From positions 62,001 through 126,000 of the forward strand of contig NZ_AXAI01000006.1 in assembly GCF_000472425.1 (NCBI RefSeq): a DNA stretch of 64,000 nucleotides, written 5' to 3'. The stretch's first letter is position 1; every line of letters begins with the position of its first letter. The position numbers and the translations under genes were made by a program. Below the pieces are notes generated by a model. That model had not been told where the DNA came from and made no database searches. It saw only the letters and a list, made by a program, of their open reading frames with translations. The stretch comes from Bradyrhizobium sp. Tv2a-2 (GTDB taxonomy: Bacteria; Pseudomonadota; Alphaproteobacteria; Rhizobiales; Xanthobacteraceae). Shown here piece after piece: positions 47,671 through 57,074 of the stretch.

Positions 47671-48360
47671 TTAGATGTGGCCTGGAACTGCCGAGAGCTC
47701 GCCGACGGCCTCCGGCAGATCGCGCATATGGTGGATCAGCCGGTCAGGCTTCAGTTCGACGATGGGAACATCGGTGTAGCCGAAGCTGACCCCGATCACG
47801 GGCATTCCGGCGCGGCGGGCGACCCCGATGTCATTGCCGGAATCCCCGACCATCACACTTGAAATGACAGTGCCTCCGGCCTTGGCGACAGTCTGGCGCA
47901 GGATGGTCGGATCCGGCTTTGAAACCCCGAAAGTGTCGGCACCGCAGATCGCGGCAAACCGGTCGGTCAGGCCCAGTGCATCCAGCAGCCGCCTGGACAG
48001 CCATTCCAGCTTGTTGGTGCAGACCGCAAGCTGGTAACCGCGCGAGACGAGGTCATCCAGCGCCGCTTCCAGGCCCTCGAAGGGTCGAGACGCGTCCGCG
48101 ATATGGTCGGCATAGAATTCGACGAAATCCGCGGTCATGCGGTTGAGGTCGTCGAAGGTAGCCGCACGTCCCTCCACCTCCAGCCCGCGCTCGATCAACT
48201 TGCGGGCACCGGCGCCGATCATGTTGCGGGCCGAGGCCAGGGGAACCGCGGGCAGGCCCTCGCGCGCCAGCACATAATTGAGCGCGGTGATCAGGTCGGG
48301 CGCGGTGTCTACCAGCGTGCCGTCGAGGTCGAAGACGATGAGGGGGCAGGACGCAGCCAT
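47671..48360 (-). CDS. gph: HAD-family phosphatase, phosphoglycolate phosphatase-like
   Basis: 229 residues from ATG 48360. HAD motif I is [15 protein letters not shown] (nucleophile Asp10), motif [11 protein letters not shown], motif III with Lys in [10 protein letters not shown] and motif [16 protein letters not shown]. The cap with [17 protein letters not shown] and the overall length match Gph, which removes phosphate from 2-phosphoglycolate, but other sugar phosphates are possible. Divergent from rpiA, which fits a role in sugar-phosphate metabolism. Confidence 0.88.
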   Translation of the reverse strand: MAASCPLIVFDLDGTLVDTAPDLITALNYVLAREGLPAVPLASARNMIGAGARKLIERGLEVEGRAATFDDLNRMTADFVEFYADHIADASRPFEGLEAALDDLVSRGYQLAVCTNKLEWLSRRLLDALGLTDRFAAICGADTFGVSKPDPTILRQTVAKAGGTVISSVMVGDSGNDIGVARRAGMPVIGVSFGYTDVPIVELKPDRLIHHMRDLPEAVGELSAVPGHI

Positions 48361-48561
48361 CCCTTACAGCGCTATCGGTCCCGAGGTGATCACGCAAGGG
48401 GCCGGACCCGAATGCCGGGCGAGTGTGGCTTTTGGATTGCACTTATGGCCGCCATTAGCGCTATCCGGCCGGGAAAAACGAGGCTAGATATGCCCGCGCC
48501 GGTGCCCGGGGGCGAGGCCGGCGCAAGCTCTTTGGGCGTTTCTGGGGCCGGGTTCTTGAGT

Positions 48562-49260
48562 ATGTCGATGGACGAGTTGAAACGGCAGGCAGCGGCGCGC
48601 GCGTTGCAAGAGGTACGCGACGGCATGCGGCTCGGGCTCGGCACCGGCTCGACGGCCAAGTATTTCGTCGAGCTGCTCGGCGACAAGGTCCGCGCCGGGC
48701 TTAACGTCGTGGGCGTTCCGACCTCGGAAGCGACCAGGGCTGATGCGCTCCGCTGCGGCGTGCCCCTGACAACGCTGGACGAGATCGACCGGCTCGATCT
48801 CACCGTGGACGGCGCCGACGAGGTCGATGGCGCGCTCGATCTGATCAAGGGCGGGGGCGGCGCGCTGCTCCGCGAGAAGATCGTGGCCGCCGCCTCGGAT
48901 CGCATGATCGTGATTGCCGACGAATCCAAATGGGTGGCGACGCTGGGCCGCTTTCCCTTGCCGGTCGAGGTGATCCCGTTCGGGCTTGCCGCCACCAGGC
49001 GCGCCATCGCGCAAGCCTGCGCGGAAAGCGGCGTTTCCGGGGAGATGGTGCTGCGCAAGGCCAAGGATGGCCACGTTTTTGTCACCGATGGCGGCCACTG
49101 GATTGTCGACGCCCATCTTACTCGCATACAAGACGCCCGCCGGCTGGCGGGTCTTCTAAGCACCATACCCGGCGTCGTGGAGCACGGGTTGTTCGTCGGG
49201 CTGGCCACTCAGGCAATCTTGGCGGGCGCGCAGGGAATACGCGTCATAGATCGGCCTTGA
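48562..49260 (+). CDS. rpiA: Ribose-5-phosphate isomerase A
   Basis: 232 residues from ATG 48562 (ATG 48568 and TTG 48556 are close alternatives). Interconverts ribose 5-phosphate and ribulose 5-phosphate. Motifs: [17 protein letters not shown] (phosphate loop), [43 protein letters not shown] (catalytic Asp/Glu/Lys set) and [12 protein letters not shown]. Followed 21 bases later by a DUF2059 gene and then glutathione reductase, all on one strand. Cytoplasmic. Confidence 0.94.
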   Translation: MSMDELKRQAAARALQEVRDGMRLGLGTGSTAKYFVELLGDKVRAGLNVVGVPTSEATRADALRCGVPLTTLDEIDRLDLTVDGADEVDGALDLIKGGGGALLREKIVAAASDRMIVIADESKWVATLGRFPLPVEVIPFGLAATRRAIAQACAESGVSGEMVLRKAKDGHVFVTDGGHWIVDAHLTRIQDARRLAGLLSTIPGVVEHGLFVGLATQAILAGAQGIRVIDRP

Positions 49261-49281
49261 GCCGCAATAGGAGAAATCGGA

Positions 49282-49815
49282 ATGAAGAGCGTTTTCAAAA
49301 TGTTGCCGGCTGCTTTTGTGGTGCTGGCAGTGGCCGGTCTGCCCGCCTCGGCCCAGCAGGCGCCGGCGCAGCAGCAGGCGCCTACGCTCAAGCCGGGCTC
49401 TCCTGCGGCGATCGCGGCGGCCAAGGAAATCCTGGCCATGAAGAACGCCGCCGCGATGTACGCCAACGCCGTTCCGAACATCGTCGAGCGGACCAAGGAT
49501 ACGCTTCTGCAGTCCAATTTGAACTACCAGAAGGATCTCAACGAGGTCGCGGTGATCGTGGCGCAGCGTCTTGCCGGCCGCGAGAAGGAGATCAACGAGG
49601 GCATGGCGCAGATCTATGCCAATGAATTTACCGAGCAGGAGTTGAAAGACCTCGTCACCTTCTACAAATCACCGCTCGGCCAGAAGCTGCTGGCCAACGA
49701 GCCGCGCGCCATCCAGTTCAGCATGTCCTATATGAACCAGTGGGCGCAGCAATTCGCCGAGATCGTCAACGGCGAATTCCGCGCCGAGATGCGCAAGCGC
49801 GGCAAGAACATCTAA
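49282..49815 (+). CDS. DUF2059 domain protein, exported
   Basis: 177 residues from ATG 49282. A signal peptide (MLPAAFVVLAVAGLPASA) is followed by a Gln/Ala/Pro-rich linker and the helical DUF2059 domain (YANAVPNIVERTKDTLLQSN, INEGMAQIYANEFTEQELKD, LVTFYKSPLGQKLLANEPRA), whose FTEQELKDLVTFYKSP motif is diagnostic. The periplasmic role is not established. Located between rpiA and glutathione reductase on the same strand. Confidence 0.9.
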   Translation: MKSVFKMLPAAFVVLAVAGLPASAQQAPAQQQAPTLKPGSPAAIAAAKEILAMKNAAAMYANAVPNIVERTKDTLLQSNLNYQKDLNEVAVIVAQRLAGREKEINEGMAQIYANEFTEQELKDLVTFYKSPLGQKLLANEPRAIQFSMSYMNQWAQQFAEIVNGEFRAEMRKRGKNI

Positions 49816-49824
49816 CCAGCCCAG

Positions 49825-49848
49825 GAACAGGTCGGGGAACAGGTCGGG
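49825..49848. repeat. 12-bp tandem duplication before the glutathione reductase start
   Basis: gaacaggtcggg occurs twice in direct succession (49825-49836 and 49837-49848), 9 bases before ATG 49857. It may affect the ribosome-binding region. Confidence 0.7.
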
Positions 49849-49856
49849 GTACGACT

Positions 49857-51242
49857 ATGGCTGATTTCGACGTCGACCTGTTTGTGATCGGAGGCGGTTC
49901 GGGCGGCGTGCGCGCCGCGCGGATCGCGGCGGGCTACGGCGCCCGCGTCATGGTGGCGGAAGAATACCGCATGGGCGGCACCTGCGTGATCCGCGGCTGC
50001 GTGCCCAAGAAGCTCCTGGTGATGGGCTCGCATATCCGCCATGAGCTCGCCGATGCCGCCGGATTCGGCTGGACCATTGCGAACGCGACCTTCGACTGGC
50101 CGACCCTGATCGCCAACAAGGACAAGGAGATCGGGCGGCTGGAAGCGGCCTACACCACCAATGTCGAGAAATCCGGCACCCGCATCGTCAAGACGCGCGC
50201 GGTGCTGGAGGACGCGCATGCGGTGCGGCTTGCGACCGGCGAAAAGGTCACCGCGAAATATGTGCTGATCGCCACGGGCGGCGCGCCCAACCACGGCCGC
50301 ATGATCGAGGGCATCGAGCATGTGATCTCCTCCAACGAGGCGTTTCACCTGGAAAAGCTGCCGCGGCGGATCGTGATCCAGGGCGGCGGCTATATCGCGC
50401 TGGAATTCGCCTGCATCTTCGCCGGCTTCGGCTCCGACGTCACGGTGGTCTATCGCGGCGACAACATCTTGCGCGGCTTTGACGACGACGTCCGCGCCCA
50501 TGTCCGCAGCGAAATGGAGAAGGAGGGCATCTCGATCCTGACCGGCTGCACGGTAGAGAAGGTCGAGAAGTCAGGCGAGGGATATATCTCGCATCTGTCG
50601 AGCGGCTCGAGCCTTGCCTCGGACCAGGTGATGTTCGCGATCGGCCGCCATCCGAACGTCGCCAATCTCGGGCTGGAGAACGCAGGCGTCGCCATCAATC
50701 CTGCCAATGGCGGGATCACGGTCAACGCCTATTCCCAGACATCGGTGCCGAACATCTATGCCATCGGCGACGTCACAAATCGTGTCAACCTGACGCCGGT
50801 GGCGATCCGCGAGGGCCATGCTTTCGCCGACACCGTGTTCGGCAAGCGCGACGTGAAGGCCGACCATGTCGACGTTCCGACCGCAGTCTTCACCCAGCCC
50901 GAGATCGGCACCGTGGGGCTGACGGAAACGCAGGCGCGCGCGCAATATAGCCATGTCGACATCTACAAGACCACGTTCAAACCGATGAAGGCGACGCTGT
51001 CGGGCCGCGATACCCGCATCCTGATGAAGCTCGTGGTGGACGGCGCGACTGACCGAGTGCTCGGTTGCCATATCGTCGGGGACTATGCCGCCGAGACCAT
51101 TCAGGCGGTCGCAATCGCGGTGAAGATGAAGGCGACCAAGGCCGACTTCGACTCAACCGTCGCGCTGCATCCGACCGCAGCGGAAGAGCTTGTGACCATG
51201 CGGACGCCGACCGCGCGGCACGTGCGGCTGGCGGCGGAATAG
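49857..51242 (+). CDS. gor: Glutathione-disulfide reductase
   Basis: 461 residues from ATG 49857; longer frames overlap the previous gene. FAD-binding LFVIGGGSGGVRAARIAAGYGA, the redox-active disulfide GTCVIRGCVPKK (Cys43/Cys48), the NADPH-binding VIQGGGYIALEFACIFAGFG, and the second FAD motif NIYAIGDVTNRVNLTPVA. The C-terminal dimer interface has the catalytic histidine in VALHPTAAEELVTMR. Keeps glutathione reduced in the cytoplasm using NADPH. Confidence 0.94.
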   Translation: MADFDVDLFVIGGGSGGVRAARIAAGYGARVMVAEEYRMGGTCVIRGCVPKKLLVMGSHIRHELADAAGFGWTIANATFDWPTLIANKDKEIGRLEAAYTTNVEKSGTRIVKTRAVLEDAHAVRLATGEKVTAKYVLIATGGAPNHGRMIEGIEHVISSNEAFHLEKLPRRIVIQGGGYIALEFACIFAGFGSDVTVVYRGDNILRGFDDDVRAHVRSEMEKEGISILTGCTVEKVEKSGEGYISHLSSGSSLASDQVMFAIGRHPNVANLGLENAGVAINPANGGITVNAYSQTSVPNIYAIGDVTNRVNLTPVAIREGHAFADTVFGKRDVKADHVDVPTAVFTQPEIGTVGLTETQARAQYSHVDIYKTTFKPMKATLSGRDTRILMKLVVDGATDRVLGCHIVGDYAAETIQAVAIAVKMKATKADFDSTVALHPTAAEELVTMRTPTARHVRLAAE

Positions 51243-51254
51243 GCGCGTCTTGTC

Positions 51255-51459
51255 TAAAGCGCGATGAGATTCGGTTGAATCATCATCGCGCTTTAGGTCC
51301 TTGATTGAGCATGATCTGTTCGGAAAAGCCGCTACACACTTTTCCGGATCATGCTTTTAGAGTGTTTTCGAGCGAAGTGGGGACCGGTTCGCGTGAAGAA
51401 AACCCGTCAAAACAAGAATCTAGAGCTCCGGTTCTGATTCAATCAGAACCAGAAATGCT
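51255..51459. repeat. Composite intergenic repeat: family C, inverted B, then A
   Basis: Three elements lie in series: 51255-51295 (family C, taaagcgcgatgag...catcatcgcgcttta, a palindrome), 51301-51359 (family B, inverted) and 51361-51459 (family A, with the ggttctgatt/aatcagaacc hairpin at its end). All three recur elsewhere in the window. The block separates convergent gor and dgoA. Confidence 0.85.
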
Positions 51460-51460
51460 T

Positions 51461-52102
51461 TTAGCCCGTCGCGCCTTGCACGGCCGCGTCATAGGCGTCG
51501 ATCGTCATCCTGGCGCGCTCTTTGATGTCTGCTGCGGTCATCCCCGGCTTGTACAGGCTGCCACCAAGACCGAAGGCAAAAATTCCGGCGCTGACATAAT
51601 CAGAGAAATTCTTGTCCGAGACGCCGCCGACGGCGGCGATCATCAGGTCCGCCGGCAACACGGCGCGGATGGCGGTGATGCCCGCAGCCCCCAGTACGCT
51701 GGCAGGAAAAAATTTCAGGCCGGAGGCGCCGCATTTTGCCGCCAGCAGCGCTTCGGTCGCGGTGAAGACGCCGGGCATGGTGACCATACCGCGTGCTCGT
51801 GCCCGCGCGATCACGTCCGCGTCGGTGTTCGGCGTCACCATGAGCCGGCCGCCGACGTCATGCAACTGCTCGACGGCCTCGGTGGTGAGCACCGTGCCGG
51901 CACCGATCAGCACTTCGGCAGGCGCCATCTTCACCGCGATCTCGATGGAGCGGAACGGATCCGGCGAGTTGAGCGGAATCTCGATCGCGGTGAAGCTGCT
52001 CTCGAGCAGCTGGCCCACGATCGCTTGCGTTTCGTCAGGCCTGATGCCGCGCAGGATTGCAACCAGCGGGCGCTTCATCGCGGGGAAGGGAACGTGGCTC
52101 AT
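51461..52102 (-). CDS. dgoA: 2-dehydro-3-deoxy-6-phosphogalactonate aldolase
   Basis: 213 residues from ATG 52102 with an AGAGGAT stretch upstream. Cleaves 2-keto-3-deoxy-6-phosphogalactonate to pyruvate and glyceraldehyde 3-phosphate (De Ley-Doudoroff pathway). KDPG-aldolase-fold motifs: LVAILRGIRPDET, FTAIEIPLNSPDPF with the catalytic Glu, LIGAGTVLTTE, ASGLKFFPASVLG with the Schiff-base Lys, and AVGGVSDKNFSDYVSAG. The GLKFFPA form and the adjacent kinase gene favour DgoA over KDPG aldolase. Only kinase and aldolase are here; galactonate dehydratase and a transporter are not in view. Confidence 0.92.
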   Translation of the reverse strand: MSHVPFPAMKRPLVAILRGIRPDETQAIVGQLLESSFTAIEIPLNSPDPFRSIEIAVKMAPAEVLIGAGTVLTTEAVEQLHDVGGRLMVTPNTDADVIARARARGMVTMPGVFTATEALLAAKCGASGLKFFPASVLGAAGITAIRAVLPADLMIAAVGGVSDKNFSDYVSAGIFAFGLGGSLYKPGMTAADIKERARMTIDAYDAAVQGATG

Positions 52103-52116
52103 TCGCTGCTATCCTC

Positions 52117-53031
52117 TTATCTCTTCCAGATCGCCGAGGCGGCCCGGGAGAGGCCGGCCAGCACGGCCTCGTCGGCATCGATCGGCTGCACGGCAACCGA
52201 GAGCGTGTCGAACGCCAATCGATAGAACGCCGCTAACCTGCCCGACGCCACCAGCGTGACGCTTCCGCGCGGCATATGCTTCGCAAGCCCCGCGGCAAGT
52301 TCGAGCCCGATCAGCGTCCCCGAAATCGTCCCGCGCGCTTCGGCCGGCGTGCCGCCGAACAGGAGCTGGCGCGAGCGCACCCGGAACAGCAGGTTGGCGG
52401 CGAACGCAGGGGCCTTGAACGCGGCCACGACGGCGTCCTGGAACGCGCCGCGGTCTTCTGTCGCCTCGGCGCCTGTCAGCGCATGCGACAGGATGGTCTC
52501 GCGCGAGATGGCGCTGAAGAGCTCACCAGTCATGAAGGTTGCAAAGCGTGCAACCGTTCCGCTTCTCACCTCGGCCCATTTCGAATGCGTGCCCGGCATG
52601 CACACCAGCGCCTCACTCACGGCTTCGTTGCCAAGCGCGCCGAGCAGCTGGGTTTCTTCGCCGCGCATCACGTCCGGCGCGCTTGTGTCGCGTTGCGCGA
52701 TGCCCGGCAGGATACGGATGTCGCGGGACTGTCCTGATACGCTCACGGCGCCCGCCAGGATCGCATCAAGTGGAGCCGGGGCGTCGACATAGCCGGCTTC
52801 GACCCAGCCCTGGCGCGCGCCGGCCATGCCGCAGATGATAACGGGCAGGTCAGGCGCGGCGTCGACAGCTGCAAGATGCGACTGCAGCACGGCGGAAAAG
52901 CCGCTTTTGGCCGCCACCGTCATGCCCTCATCGCTGCGCCGCTCAGTGAGCGGCTGGCCGGAGCGGTCTACCAGCCAGAGGCGGAAGCTGCTCGTACCCC
53001 AATCGACGGCGGCGTAGGCAGCCTGGTTCAT
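52117..53031 (-). CDS. dgoK: 2-dehydro-3-deoxygalactonokinase
   Basis: 304 residues from ATG 53031. Phosphorylates 2-keto-3-deoxygalactonate. The N-terminal AAYAAVDWGTSSFRLWLVD is the ATP/phosphate loop of the DgoK family; PVIICGMAGARQGWVEAGYV, MRGEETQLLGAL and VCMPGTHSKWAEV are further conserved segments. Its stop is 14 bases before dgoA, so the two form an operon for galactonate breakdown. Cytoplasmic. Confidence 0.92.
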   Translation of the reverse strand: MNQAAYAAVDWGTSSFRLWLVDRSGQPLTERRSDEGMTVAAKSGFSAVLQSHLAAVDAAPDLPVIICGMAGARQGWVEAGYVDAPAPLDAILAGAVSVSGQSRDIRILPGIAQRDTSAPDVMRGEETQLLGALGNEAVSEALVCMPGTHSKWAEVRSGTVARFATFMTGELFSAISRETILSHALTGAEATEDRGAFQDAVVAAFKAPAFAANLLFRVRSRQLLFGGTPAEARGTISGTLIGLELAAGLAKHMPRGSVTLVASGRLAAFYRLAFDTLSVAVQPIDADEAVLAGLSRAASAIWKR

Positions 53032-53623
53032 CCCGATCGTCCCATTCCCGTGACATATTGCCGCCGCCCGCGTTGTCCGGGCCGACGAAGATTCGGACGA
53101 TGTTAGATCGAAGCGGCGGCTTATTCAAAGCCGCCGCTCGTGTCAGGTCCCACGTGCAATTTTCAGGCGTTATGACCGCGTCACGATCGCCCCGGCGCAG
53201 GCTTTGGACCAGGTCATCGTTGCAGTGACCCGTTGGATCGTCGGCCTGTCTGCGATCGCCTTCGGCACGCCGTACAACATCCTGATCAACCGGCCCGGCC
53301 TGCAAGCGCAGCAGCAAGGACTCAGCGTAGATTGCCAAAGGGCGCGTTCTCTTTGGGCGGGCAGGGCGATGCCTAAGCCCTAGCACCGTTGGTTCAGCTG
53401 CGAATATCCGGCAGCTGTGCTGACGCTTGATTGCCCCGAAGGACAATTGCAACCTGCAGCCGGATTGCCTCAAATGGAATCGTGATGGTGGCTTGCGCAT
53501 CACGCGCTTCCCTCACCGGTGCGGCGGCCCTCGACCCACCCCCTCGGGCCGCCGACGCCGCGTCTGCGGTCATGTACGCGAGCCGTGCAGGCATCGGGGT
53601 TCGCTTGGCCACGGCAACGACGG
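53032..53623. other. Intergenic stretch without a convincing gene
   Basis: About 590 bases upstream of dgoK. A minus-strand frame from ATG 53573 to 53394 (59 residues) begins 51 bases from the FixK box and could be driven by it, but it has no ribosome site and no recognisable family, so it is not called. Confidence 0.35.
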
Positions 53624-53637
53624 TTGATTTGGATCAA
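53624..53637. promoter_or_regulatory. FixK/FNR box, perfect half-sites
   Basis: ttgatttggatcaa is an exact TTGAT-N4-ATCAA palindrome, the consensus for FixK2/FNR-type regulators. Read on the plus strand, a -10-like ttttat at 53662-53667 is spaced as expected for a class II site with a start near 53672, placing it upstream of the small protein gene at 53784. Confidence 0.6.
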
Positions 53638-53783
53638 TCAGCGGCACCAACAATTCCGTCCTTTTATCGAACATCGAGGGGAACACCGGCATCGCTCTTG
53701 GCGTCAGTGTTGACCGTCATTCGCACAGGACCGGCTTGAAACGCCAAAAGCTCGGTTGTGATGCTTCAATCGTTGGGTGAGCG

Positions 53784-54047
53784 ATGCCGCACGTTTGGTA
53801 CGTTAGTTTCGAAACACACAAACGCGGTCTTTTGCCCAAGCGACGAAATGCGCGCGTTACCAGGACATTTGAAACCGAGACTGAGGCCAAGGACTTCGCA
53901 CGAGCGAAGTTCGATGAGGGATTGGTCGTCTTCGCCGGTACGCTCAATCCGCATTTGCCGAAACGGCTTATTCCATCGGGCAGCATCCCTCTGTGGCTCG
54001 AGGGTGCGCTGCAAGAGCCCAATGACGCTCGCGACGGCGAAAAATAA
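53784..54047 (+). CDS. Small conserved hypothetical protein, 87 residues
   Basis: ATG 53784 starts MPHVWYVSFETHKRGLLPKR, followed by ARVTRTFETETEAKDFARAK, FDEGLVVFAGTLNPHLPKRL and a polar tail. The two-strand/helix/two-strand layout (xVWYVSFE, TRTFETETEAKDFARAKF, LVVFAGTLNPH) suggests a small SPOR- or KTSC-like alpha/beta fold. Recalled as common in Bradyrhizobium; no function known. A FixK-type box and a plausible -10 element lie upstream, suggesting low-oxygen expression. Confidence 0.72.
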   Translation: MPHVWYVSFETHKRGLLPKRRNARVTRTFETETEAKDFARAKFDEGLVVFAGTLNPHLPKRLIPSGSIPLWLEGALQEPNDARDGEK

Positions 54048-54575
54048 CTCAATGACCTGCGCGGGGCCGAGCGGGCAGCGCTTTGTGCTCGCCGTTTGTT
54101 TAGCCCGGGCCGAACTCGGGGGCTTCCTTTTGCCGGATCACCATCCGCACTCATGCGCGCGCTCGCGCAAATTCCTTTTGCGCGGGAGCCCCGGGTGCAG
54201 CGGCCGCCACCCGGCCTTGCCTGTGCCCTCATCTTTTGAGGGTGACGATGATGCAAGACTCGGGCGGATGCCGTCGCGAGAACGCGAGCTGACGTCTCTT
54301 TCATTATTGCGAGGAGCAAAGCGACGACCGTGTCCGCCGAGGGCGCACTTGCGCGCAGATGGAAGCAATCCAGAGCCGCACGCAGTGCTCTGGATTGCTT
54401 CGCTTCGCTCGCAATGACGGACGACGCTGTTTTGAAATTTGAACCGAAATATCCCTGCGCGTCGTCCCGGCGAAGGCCCATAACCACAGGCCGGTGTTTT
54501 GCGAAGGTCGTCTGCCACCGGGCCCTACCGAAAGATTCCGCGGTATGGCTCACTGCCTACGCCGAAGCGCCGTTG
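54048..54575. other. Intergenic stretch with a REP-like element
   Basis: About 530 bases with no convincing gene. It contains the strong hairpin at 54362-54401 and nearby related bits (tcattattgcgagg, gcttcgctcgcaatgacgg), a type of dispersed repeat frequent in Bradyrhizobium genomes (recalled). Confidence 0.45.
54362..54401. repeat. REP-like hairpin with 15-bp perfect stem
   Basis: gaagcaatccagagc (54362-54376) pairs exactly with gctctggattgcttc (54387-54401) around a 10-base loop; cgcttcgctcgcaatgacgg follows. Confidence 0.75.
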
Positions 54576-55478
54576 CTATTCTCCCGCCAGCCATTCCGCC
54601 GCCCCACGCCACAGCGTGTCGCAGTGCTCGGGACGGAAAAAACCAAAATGACCGATCTTCTTGGCGCCAAGCTCGGCCGGATTGACCGGGACGATTTCTG
54701 CCGCGGCGCCGGAGAGGCCCCTGCAGAGCAGCTCGACCGCCGGCAGCGTCGCCCAGGGATCGTCGGTGAAGGTAAGCGCGCGCAACGCGCCCTTGAAGTT
54801 CGGAAAGTTTGGCAGTCCCGCGAGCGTGGCGTCGTCGAACAGATAGCGCGGGCTCATCACCCATCGGGTCCATTGCAGGAACACGCCCTTGGGCAGATCT
54901 TCGCCGATGCCGCTGCGGCCGGGCGCATAGCCGAGCAGATAGGTGAGGGGGACGCCGACGAGGCTCATCAGCGCAAACACGCGGTAGCGCTCGGGCGAGG
55001 CCATCAGCTTCCAGTAGGCCGCTTGCGCCGAGACGAACAGCGCGCGCGACACCTCGCCATTGTTGGGCAGAAGCCCGAGCGCCTGGCCGCCGAAGGAATG
55101 GCCGACATAGGAGAGCGGCAGATCCCGGTAGCGCTCACGCATCCAGCCCACCGCGGCGGTCGCATCGAGCGCGGCCCAGTCGGCCATCGAGGCCTTGAAG
55201 CCGGCCAGCGATTTCGGCCGCCTGTTGCCCTCGACCGCGAGGCCCCGGGAACCGCCGATGCCGCGATAATCGTAGGTCAGGACGGCGAACCCAGAATGCG
55301 CGAGGTAGCCGGCAAAGCCGCGATAGACCCGACGGGGCGTCGCGGTGGCCGAACTGATGACCACGGCATTGCGCCTGGCGGTGCGGGGCAGAAACAGCGT
55401 GGCCGCCAGCGGATAGCCGTCGGTTGCGGGAATGATGATGTCATCGCTTAAGACATCGTCCAGCGTGGCCGTGCTCAT
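54576..55478 (-). CDS. Alpha/beta hydrolase
   Basis: 300 residues from ATG 55478. The hydrolase fold shows an oxyanion-hole region (VVISSATATPRRVYRGFAGYL), VLTYDYRGIGGS and the nucleophile elbow LSYVGHSFGGQALGL with the catalytic serine; an acid and the C-terminal histidine (GHFGFFRPEHCDTLW) complete a triad. This matches the predicted COG4757-type hydrolases; the substrate is unknown. Monocistronic, divergent from aroG-type DAHP synthase. Confidence 0.85.
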   Translation of the reverse strand: MSTATLDDVLSDDIIIPATDGYPLAATLFLPRTARRNAVVISSATATPRRVYRGFAGYLAHSGFAVLTYDYRGIGGSRGLAVEGNRRPKSLAGFKASMADWAALDATAAVGWMRERYRDLPLSYVGHSFGGQALGLLPNNGEVSRALFVSAQAAYWKLMASPERYRVFALMSLVGVPLTYLLGYAPGRSGIGEDLPKGVFLQWTRWVMSPRYLFDDATLAGLPNFPNFKGALRALTFTDDPWATLPAVELLCRGLSGAAAEIVPVNPAELGAKKIGHFGFFRPEHCDTLWRGAAEWLAGE

Positions 55479-55682
55479 TGCGATTTCCCTGCCGGTCTCT
55501 CAAGGCGTCCCCGGTCCTGGGGCGTCTTTCGACGTTGCTTGAGCAAAGGAGAATTCAGCTTGTCTCGCAAGGGCTTGTCCCGAAATTTGAAATCGATGGT
55601 AGCGGCCCTGCAACAGCCCCTGTATAAGGCGGCGCCTGCAAGTTACGATTAAGTCGCGGTTTTTGCTTGAGGAGTTCACGTG

Positions 55683-57071
55683 ATGTCCGAGCGCTGGTCC
55701 CCCGACAGCTGGCGGTCCAAGCCGGTGGTGCAGATCCCCGACTACCCCGACACCAAGGCGCTGGCCGATGTGGAGGCTCAGCTTGCGACGTTCCCGCCGC
55801 TGGTCTTTGCCGGTGAGGCCCGCAACCTGAAGAAGGCGCTGGCGCGGGTGGCGGCCGGCGAAGCCTTCCTGCTGCAGGGCGGCGATTGCGCCGAGAGCTT
55901 TGCCGAGCACGGCGCCAACAACATCCGCGATTTCTTCCGCGTGTTCCTGCAGATGGCGGTGGTGCTGACCTACGCCGGCGCGGTTCCGGTGGTGAAGATT
56001 GGCCGCATCGCCGGGCAATTTGCAAAGCCGCGCTCCTCGCCGACCGAGAAGCTGGACGGCGTCGAGCTGCCGAGCTACCGCGGCGACATCGTCAACGACA
56101 TCGCTTTCACCGCCGAAGCTCGCGCGCCCGATCCGCAGCGCCAGTTGATGGCCTACCGGCAGTCGGCGGCGACACTCAACCTGCTGCGCGCCTTCGCGAC
56201 CGGCGGCTATGCCAATTTGGCCAGCGTTCACCAGTGGATGCTGGGCTTTCTGAAGGATTCACCGCAGTCTCGCCGTTACAAAGAGCTGGCTGATCGCATC
56301 TCGGAGGCTCTGAACTTCATGCGTGCCTGCGGGCTCGACCTGGAAAGCCATCCCGAGCTCCGCGCGACCGATTTCTACACCAGCCACGAGGCGCTGCTGC
56401 TCGGCTATGAGCAGGCCATGACCCGCGTCGATTCCACGACCGGCGACTGGTACGCAACCTCCGGCCATTTCATCTGGATCGGCGACCGCACTCGTCAGCT
56501 CGACCACGGCCATATCGAATATTTCCGCGGCATCAGGAATCCGATCGGCCTCAAATGCGGGCCGTCGCTGAAGCCGGACGACCTCCTCAAGCTGATCGAC
56601 GTCCTCAACCCCGACAACGAGCCGGGCCGGCTGACCCTGATCGGCCGCTTCGGCGCCGACAAGATCGGCGACCATCTGCCGGCCTTGATCCGCAGCGTTC
56701 AGCGCGAGGGCAAGGTCGTGATCTGGTCATGCGATCCCATGCACGGCAACACCATCACCTCGACATCAGGCTACAAGACGCGGCCGTTCGACCGCATCCT
56801 GGCGGAGGTGAAGAGCTTCTTCGCCATCCACGGCGCCGAAGGCACCCATGCCGGCGGCGTGCATCTGGAGATGACGGGCAAGGACGTCACCGAATGCATC
56901 GGCGGCGCCCGCGCCATCACGGATGAGGACCTCAACGACCGCTATCACACGGTCTGCGATCCGCGCCTCAATGCCGAACAGTCGATCGATATGGCCTTCC
57001 TGGTCGCCGAGCTGCTGAAGCAGGAGCGGGCAGGCAAGGTGAAGCCGGTGCCGGCGGCCGCGGGGTTTTGA
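55683..57071 (+). CDS. Class II 3-deoxy-7-phosphoheptulonate (DAHP) synthase
   Basis: 462 residues from ATG 55683 with GAGGAG upstream (GTG 55680 also possible). First enzyme of the shikimate pathway, joining phosphoenolpyruvate and erythrose 4-phosphate. Plant-type class II motifs: [35 protein letters not shown] (metal cysteine), [56 protein letters not shown] and [22 protein letters not shown]. Followed 3 bases later by a diacylglycerol kinase gene on the same strand. Confidence 0.95.
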   Translation: MSERWSPDSWRSKPVVQIPDYPDTKALADVEAQLATFPPLVFAGEARNLKKALARVAAGEAFLLQGGDCAESFAEHGANNIRDFFRVFLQMAVVLTYAGAVPVVKIGRIAGQFAKPRSSPTEKLDGVELPSYRGDIVNDIAFTAEARAPDPQRQLMAYRQSAATLNLLRAFATGGYANLASVHQWMLGFLKDSPQSRRYKELADRISEALNFMRACGLDLESHPELRATDFYTSHEALLLGYEQAMTRVDSTTGDWYATSGHFIWIGDRTRQLDHGHIEYFRGIRNPIGLKCGPSLKPDDLLKLIDVLNPDNEPGRLTLIGRFGADKIGDHLPALIRSVQREGKVVIWSCDPMHGNTITSTSGYKTRPFDRILAEVKSFFAIHGAEGTHAGGVHLEMTGKDVTECIGGARAITDEDLNDRYHTVCDPRLNAEQSIDMAFLVAELLKQERAGKVKPVPAAAGF

Positions 57072-57074
57072 GAT

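Noticed and set aside
53717..54553. 278-codon minus-strand frame
   Set aside because: Runs across a repeat region and opposite the better-supported 87-residue gene; sequence is low in protein character.
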